Shown here piece by piece: positions 1 to 9,030 of a stretch of DNA of 64,000 nucleotides (position 1 is the stretch's first letter; every line of letters starts with the position of its first letter). This stretch comes from Methanosarcina sp. MTP4. GTDB taxonomy: Archaea; Halobacteriota; Methanosarcinia; Methanosarcinales; Methanosarcinaceae. The notes under the pieces were generated by a model, which worked only from the letters and a program-made list of their open reading frames with translations, did no database searches and was not told the origin of the DNA. Made by a program: the position numbers and the translations under genes. The stretch is from assembly GCF_000970045.1 (NCBI RefSeq), contig NZ_CP009505.1, forward strand, positions 2,356,001 through 2,420,000, written 5' to 3'.

Positions 1-1
1 C

Positions 2-484
2 GAAATAGACAGGCTCAGTGCCGAAGGGAGCGGAAAGGCAGTCCTTTCGGGCAGTTTCACCCTCAATATGCACCTTGAAAACGGAGTACTGGCTGTACTG
101 GAGCTATCCCCCGACTCTGCGGTCTACATTAAAGGGGCTTACAGATTCGAAGAGCAGACAGAAGACCACCATACCGTGTTCCTCTACTATATACAGTCGG
201 CAGACATTGAAATTCCGGGTTCCCGAAAAGCGGTTTTGCTCAACGCCGAAAACATATCCCTTACTGCAAGCGAAGGAAAAGGACAGGCAACATTCTTCGG
301 TAACGGCACCTATACCATTGAAGATGCCGGTGGGATGAAGGAAGAAGAAAAAATATGGGCAAACTCCCCGGCTGAGATGAATATCATGAATTCCAAACCG
401 GGACCCGATAGAATGACTCCCACCGGGCTGAGGGACGGAAGGACCGGAATGCACCGAATCGACCAAGGTTATACCTCCCGGTGA
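2..484 (+). CDS. C-terminal part of a hypothetical (surface?) protein
   Basis: The frame is open from the first complete codon at position 2 and ends with TGA at 482-484, so the 5' end lies outside the window. About 160 residues are visible. They look like beta-rich exoprotein sequence (alternating hydrophobic and polar residues, stretches such as ENISLTASEGKGQATFFGNG), followed by a Met-, Pro- and Asn-rich tail with no domain I recognise. An internal ATG at 68 is in the same frame but has no ribosome site, so I read it as internal. The next gene, about 100 bp downstream, also encodes an exported protein. Function unknown. Confidence 0.55.
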   Translation, partial: EIDRLSAEGSGKAVLSGSFTLNMHLENGVLAVLELSPDSAVYIKGAYRFEEQTEDHHTVFLYYIQSADIEIPGSRKAVLLNAENISLTASEGKGQATFFGNGTYTIEDAGGMKEEEKIWANSPAEMNIMNSKPGPDRMTPTGLRDGRTGMHRIDQGYTSR

Positions 485-584
485 ACAGCCAGCAAAAAGC
501 CAGAAAAAGCCAGCAGAGCAAAAAAGGTTAAAAGGATAAGGATAAGCTATAATCCAGACCAGAATTCCGAGTTTCCTGATTACC

Positions 585-1718
585 ATGAATTTGAGGTTTT
601 ACATCATCTGCATTGCCGCCGCACTCATGTTCGCAGCCCCTGCTACAGCAGCAGACAGCCCCGCCACAATCCACGGGGTAGTTTACGGCTGGGACACCTT
701 CGAACCCCTGGACAACGCCGTGGTCGAGGTGAACTCCATACCTTCCCAGTCCATGGTGGCAAAATACGGCGTCTATTCCTTCGAACTGGCTCCCGGAGCT
801 TACACTATCAAAGCCGGCTATTACCAGAACGGCACCCTCAGCTACTCAGCAGAAGAACCCATAACAGTTGAAAGCGAAGGAAACTACGTCCTCGACCTCC
901 TTCTCCTCCCCGTCTATTCCGAAGAACTTATGGACAGCCAATCATCCGGCACAGGCGAATTGTCCGAAATCCCGGTAACCGAAACCGAAAGCCAATCATC
1001 AGGTCTCGAGACTGCAGAACCGGATTCAGCTTCTGAATCAGAAGCGAATTCCGAATCGGAATCGGAAGTGGACACAGAAGAAGACGGAATTTCAGCCCGC
1101 GAAAGTTCAGCTTCGGCTTCTTCATCTCTGAATACAACTCACCTGTTTGCAGCCTTCATGCTCATTCTTCTGCTTGTAGGAGGATACCAGTTCTCCCTGA
1201 AGCAAAAAAGCGGAGAGAAAAAGCCGGCGGCAGAAGAAAAAGCAGGGGAAAGGCAGATCCATTCAAGAGTTTCAGTAACATCCCCGGCGCCTGAACCAGC
1301 GGTAGGGCAGACGGCAAAGCTGGAAACAAAGGCAGCAGCAGAGAAGGCGCCAAAGCCGGATGAAAAAACAGCGGCAGAACCGGCAGTAAAACCAATAACA
1401 GAACCTGAATCCGAAATTCATGAAAACACTGAAGGATCGGCTGAAGAGCCCGGTGAAGAACCTGCCGAAAAATCCGAAGAAAAAGAAGATACCTCTACCC
1501 CGAAAAAACCCCTACCCCTCCCGGCCGACCTTCAGGATATTATGGACATAATCCGGGTCCAGGGAGGCAGGATCACCCAGAAAGAGCTTCGCAGCAGGCT
1601 GAAGTATTCGGAAGGAAAGGTCAGCCTCATGCTTACCGACCTTGAAAGGAGAGGGCTGGTAGAGAAATTTAAAAGAGGGAGAGGGAACGTGGTTATAATT
1701 AAAGACGGGAAACGTTAA
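585..1718 (+). CDS. Membrane-tethered winged-helix regulator with extracellular beta-sandwich domain
   Basis: The 377-residue protein has an N-terminal signal peptide (about 1-22, ending ATAAD). A carboxypeptidase-regulatory-like beta domain follows (about 25-105, starting near IHGVVYGWDTFEPLDNAVVEV). Next come a Ser/Glu-rich stretch, one membrane helix (about 184-204), and a charged Ala/Glu/Lys/Pro linker. The last ~70 residues form a winged helix (IMDIIRVQGGRITQKELR ... KVSLMLTDLERRGLV). By topology the sandwich lies outside and the DNA-binding domain inside, so it could pass an envelope signal directly to DNA. That role is inferred; one-component regulators of this plan are known in methanogens. 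No clear Shine-Dalgarno site precedes ATG 585. It stands alone on its strand, with a degraded transporter fragment behind it. Confidence 0.75.
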   Translation: MNLRFYIICIAAALMFAAPATAADSPATIHGVVYGWDTFEPLDNAVVEVNSIPSQSMVAKYGVYSFELAPGAYTIKAGYYQNGTLSYSAEEPITVESEGNYVLDLLLLPVYSEELMDSQSSGTGELSEIPVTETESQSSGLETAEPDSASESEANSESESEVDTEEDGISARESSASASSSLNTTHLFAAFMLILLLVGGYQFSLKQKSGEKKPAAEEKAGERQIHSRVSVTSPAPEPAVGQTAKLETKAAAEKAPKPDEKTAAEPAVKPITEPESEIHENTEGSAEEPGEEPAEKSEEKEDTSTPKKPLPLPADLQDIMDIIRVQGGRITQKELRSRLKYSEGKVSLMLTDLERRGLVEKFKRGRGNVVIIKDGKR

Positions 1719-1787
1719 GGGCTCTATTTTGCAGGTTTCCCTCCAAACTTTATTTAAATTTGAATTCCTGGGACTGAAGACCTTCTC

Positions 1788-1931
1788 ATGGTCCCTGGCA
1801 ACCTCATCCTCATATACACAGCAGCCCTCTCCCTTGCTTTCGGAAACGGGATCATGTGGCCCTGTGTCATCTCAATCCTCTGGAACACCGGAAGAAACAT
1901 GACTCTTGCAAAAATTCGTGAAAAGCGATGA
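1788..1931 (+). pseudogene. Possible MFS transporter remnant (47 codons)
   Basis: A short frame from ATG 1788 to TGA 1929-1931 reads as a single hydrophobic segment with the core ALSLAFGNGIMWPCVISIL, then a short basic tail. The G-N-G-x-M-W-P arrangement resembles a late transmembrane helix of major facilitator exporters, where family members usually have GNGLMWPS. No flanking sequence continues the homology in any frame I read. I take it as a fragment of a deleted transporter gene. It could instead be a genuine small membrane protein. Confidence 0.35.
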
Positions 1932-2072
1932 AAAAAGTACTGAAAAAATGCTTAAAAATGGGTCGGTAGAAATCCTGTAATATTACTTAAAATGGCCCTG
2001 GGGTTTTGTGACAGGATTTAATGATGATTCCAGTTCCGGGATTTTTCTTTTTTCTTATCGACAACAAGGGCC

Positions 2073-2102
2073 CTCACCGCCCGCAAGGCGGGCGGCCTTT
2101 CC
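2073..2102 (-). repeat. Variable-arm palindrome, copy A
   Basis: On the minus strand it reads GGAAAGGC, then a palindrome with arms CCGCCCGC/GCGGGCGG, then TGAG. It shares its flanks, but not its arms, with the copies at 2452, 8683, 45513, 48931, 49571 and 52953. Confidence 0.6.
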
Positions 2103-2206
2103 GATTTATCTGGAAAAAGGTGTTTTCAAAATAAATTGCCATTACTGGCTTTTACTTTTATTCAACTCACTTCACGTCAATATTCTGACTTAAATTGTAA
2201 TTGCCG

Positions 2207-2280
2207 ACTTCATCTCTAATTCCTTACTTCATCTCTAATTCCTTACTTCATCTCTAATTCCTTACTTCACGTCTAATTTT
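2207..2280. repeat. 19-bp tandem repeat, about 4 copies
   Basis: The unit ACTTCATCTCTAATTCCTT occurs three times perfectly, followed by a fourth diverged, truncated copy (ACTTCACGTCTAATTTT). It is non-coding. Confidence 0.9.
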
Positions 2281-2451
2281 ATATTTACTGATAACTTGAA
2301 TTGATTGTGGATTTCTACTAATGCAGAATAGAAGATGTGAGTGCCTTTAATTTAGAATAGAAAAACTGCAAATGCGACCAGGCAGTTGACAAACAAAAAA
2401 TAACTGCTGTTGCTCTTTTTACTTATTTCTCTATCTTTTTAATTAATTTTT

Positions 2452-2482
2452 GGAAAAGCCGGTCAGCAAGCTGACCGGTGAG
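2452..2482 (+). repeat. Variable-arm palindrome, copy B
   Basis: Left flank GGAAAAGC, perfect palindrome with arms CCGGTCAGC/GCTGACCGG and a 2-nt loop, right flank TGAG. The arms are the same as in the copy at 45513-45543 on the other strand. Confidence 0.7.
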
Positions 2483-3020
2483 TGTGCCGGTACCTTAAAA
2501 GGTGCAGGAAAAACGGTACCTTGCTCTGAGTCCTATCTAACCAGCCGTTCCCGGATATGAGTAGATGCGCCATATTCGGACTATTAAACTTTACCATAGC
2601 CTTAATTTTATTTTTAAGCCAGATTAAAGATTAAATAGTCTAAAAATCTCCAAAAAAACCTTCATTGCTAAATATAATCCTCAAAATTCCTCTTTTCCGC
2701 TAAGTATGCTTTTATTATTAAATACCAATGAGGGGTTGACTGCCTCGAAGTATCCCTCCTGCGCAGTCAGCAAGAAACTCCACCCAAACACTCCATCAGG
2801 GGAGTCACCTACTACCTCGGCAGGTGGCTCATCCTCGTAGGGAAGCAGAAAAAGAAACCATGCTTCTCCAAGGCTATCTCCACAAAATGACGGCAGGAGG
2901 GAACGAGGAGGCAGCCATAGAAAAGAACAAACCCCTAGCATAAACGAAACACCTGAAAGCCAGAATGAGGCACCTTCCACCTCGCAGGTGCCTCTCCAAT
3001 TTACAATTCATCAATTACTC

Positions 3021-3046
3021 AATCAATCAATCAATCAATCAATCAA
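3021..3046. repeat. AATC tetranucleotide repeat
   Basis: Six perfect AATC units plus AA lie about 65 bp upstream of the ABC ATPase start. This is a simple-sequence tract that could vary in length by slippage. Confidence 0.9.
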
Positions 3047-3109
3047 TTCATCGACTCACGAAGAACTTCCATTACGAGAGCAGGTGCGCAACGTTTTGAG
3101 GTTTATATT

Positions 3110-4033
3110 ATGCTCATGGAAATTGCAGACACATTGAAAACAACACTGGATCCCAGAAAAGCCCTGGATTCCCTGAGAGGAGATGCAGATCCGGACAATA
3201 ACTTCGAAGGGCCGGATAATAGTCCAGGCGATGATCCGGGAAACGGTTCGAAAAATGAACCTGACCCGAAACCGCACGGGGAGCGTATTAAAAACTCAGA
3301 CTCAGTCAAACCTTCCCAGGATGGAAAAGCTCCCCTTATCAAACTGACTGATGTCTGGAAAATCTACCAGATGGGCGAAGTGGAATTTGCAGCCCTGAAG
3401 GGGATCGATCTGGAGATCTACGAAGGGGAATTCGTGGTTGTGCTCGGGCCCAGCGGGAGCGGGAAAAGTACACTTATGAACCTGCTTGGTTGCCTGGATG
3501 TCCCTTCCAGGGGCACCGTTTTGCTGAACTCCCGGGACATCTCGGAAATGGAAGAATCGGAACTTGCCCAGATCAGGGGGCAGATGATCGGTTTCATTTT
3601 CCAGAGCTTCAACCTGATCCCCACCCTGAATACCCTGGAAAACGTGACCCTTCCCCTTGAGTTCCAGGAAGAAAACCCTGGAAAGGCGCGGGAAAGGGCT
3701 GAGTACCTGCTCGATGTAGTCGGGCTTTCGGACAAGCATCACAACCTGCCTTCCCAACTTTCGGGGGGACAGCGGCAGAGGGTGGCAATAGCCCGCTCCC
3801 TTGCCGTAAACCCGCCGGTGCTCCTGGCAGACGAGCCAACCGGAAACCTGGACAGCAAGACAGGAGACTATATCCTTGAATTTTTAGATGAACTTCGCCG
3901 GAAAGAAGGCAAGACGATCATCATTGTAACCCATGACATGACCCCAGTCCAGTATGCGACAAGGGTTGTACACATCAAAGACGGCGAAATTGAAAAAATC
4001 GAAGAAGTTGAAGGGAATTATTGTAAGTTGTAA
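3110..4033 (+). CDS. MacB/LolD-type ABC transporter ATP-binding protein
   Basis: The 307-residue protein powers an export-type ABC transporter at the inner face of the membrane. A non-conserved acidic and Pro-rich N-terminal extension of about 70 residues precedes a complete nucleotide-binding domain. Visible motifs are Walker A (GPSGSGKST), Q-loop region ([18 protein letters not shown]), signature ([15 protein letters not shown]), Walker B with catalytic Glu ([13 protein letters not shown]) and the H-loop (IIIVTHD). The [12 protein letters not shown] stretch is typical of the MacB/LolD group. ATG 3110 follows a TGAGGT site at suitable spacing. The order ATPase, secreted subunit (4088), FtsX-type permease (5567) on one strand suggests a single operon. 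The N-terminal extension is unusual for the family. Confidence 0.93.
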   Translation: MLMEIADTLKTTLDPRKALDSLRGDADPDNNFEGPDNSPGDDPGNGSKNEPDPKPHGERIKNSDSVKPSQDGKAPLIKLTDVWKIYQMGEVEFAALKGIDLEIYEGEFVVVLGPSGSGKSTLMNLLGCLDVPSRGTVLLNSRDISEMEESELAQIRGQMIGFIFQSFNLIPTLNTLENVTLPLEFQEENPGKARERAEYLLDVVGLSDKHHNLPSQLSGGQRQRVAIARSLAVNPPVLLADEPTGNLDSKTGDYILEFLDELRRKEGKTIIIVTHDMTPVQYATRVVHIKDGEIEKIEEVEGNYCKL

Positions 4034-4087
4034 TAAAAAACGTGAAAAATTTTGAAAGTATACACAATTTGCGATGGAGAAAAACTC

Positions 4088-5443
4088 ATGAAAAAGCTCT
4101 CTTTACTGATGATTTTGCTGGTGCTTTCGGCAATCTTACCCCTGAATGCCGGCACAGCCCTGGCTTCCACCGGATTGATAGATTCGGCTTCAGTCCAGAT
4201 CGACCTGACAAAACAGAACCCTGAAGCTGCCCGCCCGGGAGAACCTTTGGAACTTACCTTCAGCGTGCAAAACGACGGCTACGATGACCTGACGGACATA
4301 GTTGTCGAAGTCGAGCCTGAATATCCCTTCACCGCGATTTCCGGAGAAGCGCTTGAAAAAGAAATCGCCTACCTGGATGCGCGGCAGGATGACGCCGATG
4401 CAGCTGTCCTGAAGTTCAAGCTCATGACCGACGCCGACGCTTCCGAAGGCACTTACGAGCTTGATGTCACTACCACTGCCACGAGTGATGAAAAAACCGT
4501 CACCACCACACAAACCATCCTCCTTGAAGTCAGAGGCAAAGAATACGCCCAGATAGTGACCATCAACAAGGCAAACATCGACCTGGCTACCGAAGAACCC
4601 CTTGAGTTCATTGTCACCAATACCGGAAACTCCCCCCTGAAAAACATGGTCATTTCCTGGGAAGACCCCGAAGGCGTAATCCTCCCCGTCTACTCGGACA
4701 ATACCAAGTACATCAAGTATCTCGAAGCCGATGAATCCGTAACTGTTGCCTATACAGTCATGGCAGACGTAAACGCAGACCCCGGACTCTACACCCTCAA
4801 CGTAAACCTGACCTTTGAAGACTACGACTCCAACATCAACACCATCGAGACCACAGCCGGGCTTTTTGTAGGCGGAGAAACCGATTTTGACGTTTCCTTT
4901 TCGGAAAGTGATGAAGGAGAGATTTCCCTTTCCGTTGCGAATGTGGGAAACAACCAGGCATATTCCGTGAAAGTATCGATTCCTGAGCAGGAAAACTTCA
5001 GGACAAGTGGCAGTTCCTCGACCATTGTGGGAAACCTTGAGAAAGGAGACTACACCATCGCGTCTTTCGATGTCATGAGCACACAGGAATCAGATGAGGG
5101 ATCCGAAGATGCCACTGAGGGCGGGACAGCAAGAGCAGCAGGTTCCGGCAGCAGCCCATCCCTGGAAGTCCAGATTGAATACACGGATTCAAAAGGTGAA
5201 AGGATCACAGTCCTGAAAGATGTCCAGGTCGAGATGACAGCCCCTACCGGAGTTGATGGAAGCACGGGCAGGCCCGGAGCACAAACAAGCAGCGGGACCA
5301 GCTCATACGTTTACTATGCCCTGGTAATTGTAGTTGCAGGTGCGGGAGTCTTCCTCTACCGCAGGCAGAAGCAGGGTAAGAAAGGCTCCGAAGAAAAGGA
5401 AGCCGGGAAAGGAAAATACAGTTTCGGTATCCTGAACAGGTGA
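4088..5443 (+). CDS. Secreted COG1361-type (CARDB-like) membrane-anchored exoprotein
   Basis: The 451-residue protein has a signal peptide (MKKLSLL ... ALA) and at least three repeated beta-sandwich modules of the kind found in archaeal S-layer-related COG1361 proteins. These show Phe-Ser-Val-Gln-Asn and Ile-Val-Thr-Asn-Thr-Gly-Asn type strands. One membrane helix (YVYYALVIVVAGAGVFLY) and a short basic cytoplasmic tail close the protein. I chose ATG 4088 because GGAG lies just upstream and it begins the signal peptide; an in-frame ATG at 4052 adds 12 residues that do not fit. It sits between the ATPase and the permease, where bacterial MacAB systems have the periplasmic adaptor, so it is probably the external subunit of the exporter. 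That role is inferred. Confidence 0.82.
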   Translation: MKKLSLLMILLVLSAILPLNAGTALASTGLIDSASVQIDLTKQNPEAARPGEPLELTFSVQNDGYDDLTDIVVEVEPEYPFTAISGEALEKEIAYLDARQDDADAAVLKFKLMTDADASEGTYELDVTTTATSDEKTVTTTQTILLEVRGKEYAQIVTINKANIDLATEEPLEFIVTNTGNSPLKNMVISWEDPEGVILPVYSDNTKYIKYLEADESVTVAYTVMADVNADPGLYTLNVNLTFEDYDSNINTIETTAGLFVGGETDFDVSFSESDEGEISLSVANVGNNQAYSVKVSIPEQENFRTSGSSSTIVGNLEKGDYTIASFDVMSTQESDEGSEDATEGGTARAAGSGSSPSLEVQIEYTDSKGERITVLKDVQVEMTAPTGVDGSTGRPGAQTSSGTSSYVYYALVIVVAGAGVFLYRRQKQGKKGSEEKEAGKGKYSFGILNR

Positions 5444-5451
5444 ACTATGTT

Positions 5452-5537
5452 ACGGAAAAATGAAACGGAAAAATGAAACGGAAAATTGAACGTAACCATG
5501 AAACGGAAAATGAAACGGAAAATTGAACGTAACCATG
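5452..5537. repeat. Short degenerate direct repeats between exoprotein and permease genes
   Basis: Repeats of ATGAAACGGAAAA-type units and two copies of AAAATTGAACGTAACCATGAAA fill the spacer. It contains several small ATG starts but no gene. Spacing to the permease ribosome site (GGAGGG near 5555) is unaffected. Confidence 0.7.
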
Positions 5538-5566
5538 AAAGCCAGTAAAAACCGGAGGGATGCGCA

Positions 5567-6814
5567 ATGAGAAACGCAACCTACGTTAAAATGGCCCTTA
5601 ACATGCTCCTGCACAGCAAATTGCGGAGCTGGCTGACCATCATCGGGATCGTCATAGGGGTAGGGGCCGTAGTTGGGATTATCTCCCTCGGTGATTCCAT
5701 GGAGGCCCAGGTCCAGAGCAGGCTTGCCGATATGGACCTTACGAGCATCACCATAACACCCGGATACTCAGGTGCCCAGTCCCGGATGCCCGGACCCGGG
5801 GGTGGAGGAGGTGGTGATTCCTCATCCACAGACTCCGAACTGACCGACGACGACGTCGACGCGCTGCAGGGAATAGACGGCGTGCTGTACGTTGACACCC
5901 GGATTTCAGGGAGTGAAGAAGTGGACTACGCCGGAGAAACAGCGACCCTTTCCATCACTGGAGTAGATCCCCAGGTCTGGCAGTACATGAACACCCTGGA
6001 AGTAGAGTCAGGAAGGCTGCTTGAACCCGCCGATAATAACGTAGCAGTCATAGGAAGCAGTATTGCCACGGAAATTTTTGACCAGGAAATCGGAGTCAAC
6101 CAGGTGGTGGCGGTCAACGGCAAGTCCGTGCGAGTTGTCGGGATCCTGGAAGAAGAAGGCGGCGGGGACGACAGGAAAATCTACATGCCGATTGATTCGG
6201 CAGTCGACCTGATTGAAGATGCGGAAGAAGATGTATTCGATTCCATAGTGGTCAAGGTAGAAGATGAAGACCTCGTGGAACCCACAATTGAGGAAATCGA
6301 AGAGAGGCTAATGATCTCCCGCCAGATCCACCAGGAAAAAGACAGGGACTTTAGCGTATCGTCCTCGCTGTCCATGGCCGAATCCGTAACCGAAATGACC
6401 AGTTCCATGACCCTCTTCCTGGGAGCAATTGCAGCCGTATCCCTGCTTGTAGGAGCCGTCGGGATTGCAAACACGATGTTTACCTCGGTCCTGGAAAAGA
6501 CAAAGGAAATCGGCACAATGAAAGCCATAGGAGCCAAAAACCGGGACATCCTGTTGATCTTTGTCGTTAACTCTGCGATGGTCGGATTCGTAGGAGGGGT
6601 TTTTGGAGTCATGCTTGGAGCTTGTGTCTCAGCCCTTTTCCCCTACCTGGGCGTGAGCATAATGAGAACAGGAGGCGATACCGGAATTTCACTTTCCCCT
6701 GACCTGATGCTTTTCGGGCTTTCCATCGCTATCTTCATCGGAATAGTTTCGGGAGCATTCCCTGCTTACAGGGCTTCGAAACTGAAACCCGTGGACGCCC
6801 TGAGGTACGAATAA
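5567..6814 (+). CDS. MacB-type ABC transporter permease (FtsX domain)
   Basis: The 415-residue membrane protein has one N-terminal helix (about 18-42, LTIIGIVIGVGAVVGIISLGD) and a large extracytoplasmic MacB core domain (about 50-270). Three C-terminal helices form the FtsX domain and include the conserved stretch TKEIGTMKAIGAKNRDILLIF; it ends in the usual A-x-K-x-x-P-V-D-A-L-R-Y-E. Length and order match MacB-type permeases without a fused ATPase. The core contains a Gly-rich stretch (GPGGGGGGDSSS) that looks like a local expansion. GGAGGG precedes ATG 5567. It is the third gene of the export operon and a T-rich hairpin follows. Substrate unknown; peptides, lipids and small molecules are all possible for the family. 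Confidence 0.92.
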   Translation: MRNATYVKMALNMLLHSKLRSWLTIIGIVIGVGAVVGIISLGDSMEAQVQSRLADMDLTSITITPGYSGAQSRMPGPGGGGGGDSSSTDSELTDDDVDALQGIDGVLYVDTRISGSEEVDYAGETATLSITGVDPQVWQYMNTLEVESGRLLEPADNNVAVIGSSIATEIFDQEIGVNQVVAVNGKSVRVVGILEEEGGGDDRKIYMPIDSAVDLIEDAEEDVFDSIVVKVEDEDLVEPTIEEIEERLMISRQIHQEKDRDFSVSSSLSMAESVTEMTSSMTLFLGAIAAVSLLVGAVGIANTMFTSVLEKTKEIGTMKAIGAKNRDILLIFVVNSAMVGFVGGVFGVMLGACVSALFPYLGVSIMRTGGDTGISLSPDLMLFGLSIAIFIGIVSGAFPAYRASKLKPVDALRYE

Positions 6815-6850
6815 TCGGAAATGGAAGAATTGGAAATGGAAGAATTGGAA

Positions 6851-6891
6851 AAGAAAGGGTCTACAGCCCTTTCTTAGTTTTTCTTTTTAAC
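6851..6891 (+). terminator. Stem-loop plus T-tract terminator after the ABC operon
   Basis: AAGAAAGGG (6851-6859) pairs perfectly with CCCTTTCTT (6867-6875) around a 7-nt loop and is followed by a T-rich run. It falls between the permease stop codon and the next gene, so it plausibly ends the exporter transcript. Confidence 0.7.
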
Positions 6892-6914
6892 TGAAAATAT
6901 GGGGAGGAAGATGG

Positions 6915-7190
6915 ATGAATCTTTCACTTTCAGATATGGCGATTTACTCCGAAAAAAGGAGAAATATACTTCTGACCCTGGATGGAGAAAACAGAAGCAT
7001 TGAAGAAATCGGGCACATACTTAACGAAATTCCATTATCGGTCCGGATTAATGTAAAAAAACTGATTGACTGCGGGCTTGTGGTTGAAGACAACGGGACC
7101 TTCGGGTTATCAGACATGGCATTTCCGATAGTTGAGGACCTGAAAGCATTGCTGGAGTCTTTAGCTTTGTTAGAAGACAGTATCGATTAA
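6915..7190 (+). CDS. Small winged-helix transcriptional regulator
   Basis: The 91-residue protein consists of little more than one wHTH domain: YSEKRRNILLTLDGENRSIEEIG, then a recognition-helix-like IPLSVRINVKKLIDCGLVVE and a wing. The opening resembles the N-terminal wHTH of the methanogen regulator family that carries a DUF1724 sensor domain, but here the sensor part is absent. GGGGAGG lies seven bases before ATG 6915. It follows the ABC exporter terminator and precedes the transglutaminase gene, so either neighbour could be its target. No ligand-binding or Cys motif is visible. Confidence 0.72.
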   Translation: MNLSLSDMAIYSEKRRNILLTLDGENRSIEEIGHILNEIPLSVRINVKKLIDCGLVVEDNGTFGLSDMAFPIVEDLKALLESLALLEDSID

Positions 7191-7291
7191 AAAAACTGTT
7201 GGAGACCGAATACAGGTATTACGAAAATATTTCGGATAGGCACGAATAACCAGGAAAGTAAAAAATGACAAAAAAGGAGGTAGGAATCGGC

Positions 7292-8404
7292 ATGAAAAGA
7301 ATCTTTATTGTTCTCCGGACTACCTTGCTGGTGCTTGCGATATTGACAGTTTTTGCCTGTGCAGGCGAAATCCCGGGAACAGGAAATTCAGGAAATGACC
7401 CGGAAACCGGGTATGAGACAATCTACGGAAGGCTCTGCACCGAAGCCCGGAACGCGGCAACTCAGCACAGTAACTGGATATTCTTTATTGGAACCGGAAG
7501 CGAAACCGGCACCGGAATCATGCAGGACCGTAGATCTCCGGCAGGGTTCACGTCCCCCTCCCCCGCCTGGAATGGAAACATCCCAGGAAACATCCGTCCT
7601 GCCTCCAACAATGGACAGAATAATCAACAGCACCCCTTCTTCGAGAGAGAAAGCCTGAAAAATAGGGAAATGCTTGACCGGGAAGAACTGAACCGTTTCC
7701 TGGAAAACCAAAACCAGAACCAAAATCAGGACCTGGACCGAAATCAGAACTTCCAGCAGGAAGACGGAGCTTACTACCAGGCCTATGTTACCCCTGATGC
7801 GGATGCGGTGAAGAACTATCTTGAAGAAAATGGCCTTGACGACAAATACGAAATCTACGAAGCAGCCCTTTCTTGGATCTGGGTGTCCGATGAAGCCCTG
7901 CACGGCACGGAAGAAAAATGGCTGACCCCGGCTGAGTTCCTGGAGGAAACTCCGGATTATGCCGAAAACCCTGTCACCAGCGAACCTGTGAGCGATTGCG
8001 AGGAACAGGCACATGCCCTCGCTTCTCTCCTGATCGCATCAGGGGAATATGACGAGAGCAGCGTGAGAGTAACCATAGGAGAAGTCAATTTTGGAGAAAC
8101 TTCAGGCGGCCACGCCTGGGTTGAGGTCTACGAGGACGGAGCCTGGTTCCCCCTGGACGCAACTGGTGGACCTTACTATGATGAAGAAAGTTCCGAGGTG
8201 CTCTCGGATGTATCGGAAATAGATTATGAGGAGTACCGCAATAGTTCTTACCCGGTTGTGGAAGTCTGGTATTATTACAACAACGAGTACTTCGTTGACC
8301 TGGGAACCCAGAGCGGAGACGCCCCTATTTCATGGCAAAAGTTCCCTGAGAGTTATCAGGGAAATACACAGACCCGGGGAATCCAGAATTCCCGAATGCG
8401 TTGA
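7292..8404 (+). CDS. Secreted transglutaminase-like protease-fold protein
   Basis: The 370-residue protein starts with a signal sequence (MKRIFIVLRTTLLVLAILTVFACAG) that may be a lipoprotein signal. An Asn/Gln-rich linker (about 100-160) follows, then a transglutaminase-like core. The catalytic triad is visible as Cys in SDCEEQAHALASLL, His in GGHAWVEVY and Asp in WFPLDATGGP. Such archaeal domains are thought to act as cysteine proteases or amidases outside the cell. I chose ATG 7292 because a strong AAGGAGGT lies upstream; an ATG at 7265 would place that site inside the gene. The Gln/Asn-rich linker is low-complexity and probably flexible. It may share control with the small regulator before it. 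Confidence 0.82.
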   Translation: MKRIFIVLRTTLLVLAILTVFACAGEIPGTGNSGNDPETGYETIYGRLCTEARNAATQHSNWIFFIGTGSETGTGIMQDRRSPAGFTSPSPAWNGNIPGNIRPASNNGQNNQQHPFFERESLKNREMLDREELNRFLENQNQNQNQDLDRNQNFQQEDGAYYQAYVTPDADAVKNYLEENGLDDKYEIYEAALSWIWVSDEALHGTEEKWLTPAEFLEETPDYAENPVTSEPVSDCEEQAHALASLLIASGEYDESSVRVTIGEVNFGETSGGHAWVEVYEDGAWFPLDATGGPYYDEESSEVLSDVSEIDYEEYRNSSYPVVEVWYYYNNEYFVDLGTQSGDAPISWQKFPESYQGNTQTRGIQNSRMR

Positions 8405-8682
8405 AACCCAATAAAGGAAGTTCGAGAATGCTGGAGGTTCCGGGAGTACCGATTCAGTAATCTCCAGCTGTATTCCACCTGAACCGGAGAACAGTTTTTC
8501 AATTAGATGCCAAAGGGCGCCTCCGCCAGCTTGCCTGGCGGCCCTCACTAAAAAGAAAAAAGAGAGATTGAAAAAATATATACAGATTGTACAGGTTTCT
8601 ATTTTTGTTAAAACCATTACTTTTTTTAACTGATTTCACATTTTGTTTTCTTGTTTTTCTTCCTTTTTCTCACTTTTATTTT

Positions 8683-8713
8683 GGAAAAGCCGGCCGCCTC
8701 TGGCGCCCGGTGA
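8683..8713 (+). repeat. Variable-arm palindrome, copy D
   Basis: GGAAAAGC flank, imperfect palindrome CCGGCCGCC-TCT-GGCGCCCGG, then TGAC. Same flanks as copies A, B and E-H. Confidence 0.55.
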
Positions 8714-8854
8714 CAATAACATCATGAGATATCTAATACGGTTGCACCGATAACAATCACAAATTCAGAACCAGCCATTATTTTTTAGCCATAAACATCA
8801 ACTGAATAAGGCAGAGCAACCAAAAACAAAGAAAAGAAGGAAGGAAAACAAAAA

Positions 8855-9030
8855 CCTGTCCGTTACCTGTCTGTTACCTGTCTGTTACCTGTCTGTTACC
8901 TGTCTGTTACCTGTCTGTTACCTGTCTGTTACCTGTCTGTTACCTGTCTGTTACCTGTCTGTTACCTGTCTGTTACCTGTCTGTTACCTGTCTGTTACCT
9001 GTCTGTTACCTGTCTGTTACCTGTCTGTTA
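8855..9030. repeat. 11-bp tandem array, 16 copies
   Basis: The unit CCTGTCTGTTA is repeated 16 times without interruption (176 bp). Only the first copy differs, by one base (CCTGTCCGTTA). It ends about 30 bp beyond the stop codon of the minus-strand beta-lactamase-like gene. The unit is not a multiple of three and no frame uses it. Confidence 0.97.

Larger units (their letters stand above)
1932..3109. other. Long intergenic region without a convincing gene
   Basis: About 1.2 kb with several short repeats (listed separately). It also holds a hairpin-capable stretch at 2967-2994 (GAGGCACC ... GGTGCCTC) and an AT-rich part at 2400-2690. The minus-strand frame at 2681-2980 has an unlikely composition (Ser/Trp/Phe/Pro-rich) and no ribosome site, so I did not call it. 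The region immediately before 3110 should hold the ABC operon promoter, but I see no strong TATA box. Confidence 0.5.

Noticed and set aside
2740-2830. Plus-strand stretch (SPTTSAGGSSS-like) resembling a TnpB tail
   Set aside because: Similarity limited to a few residues; no hairpin or TTCAC-like end that would support an IS remnant.
2681-2980. 99-codon minus-strand frame upstream of the ABC operon
   Set aside because: No ribosome site, Ser/Trp/Pro/Phe-rich composition unlike genes here, no family resemblance.
5452-5537. Possible small ORFs in the repeat between exoprotein and permease
   Set aside because: Every ATG there is followed by a stop within a few codons.
8855-9030. CRISPR array
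   Set aside because: The units are 11 bp and directly adjoining, with no spacers.
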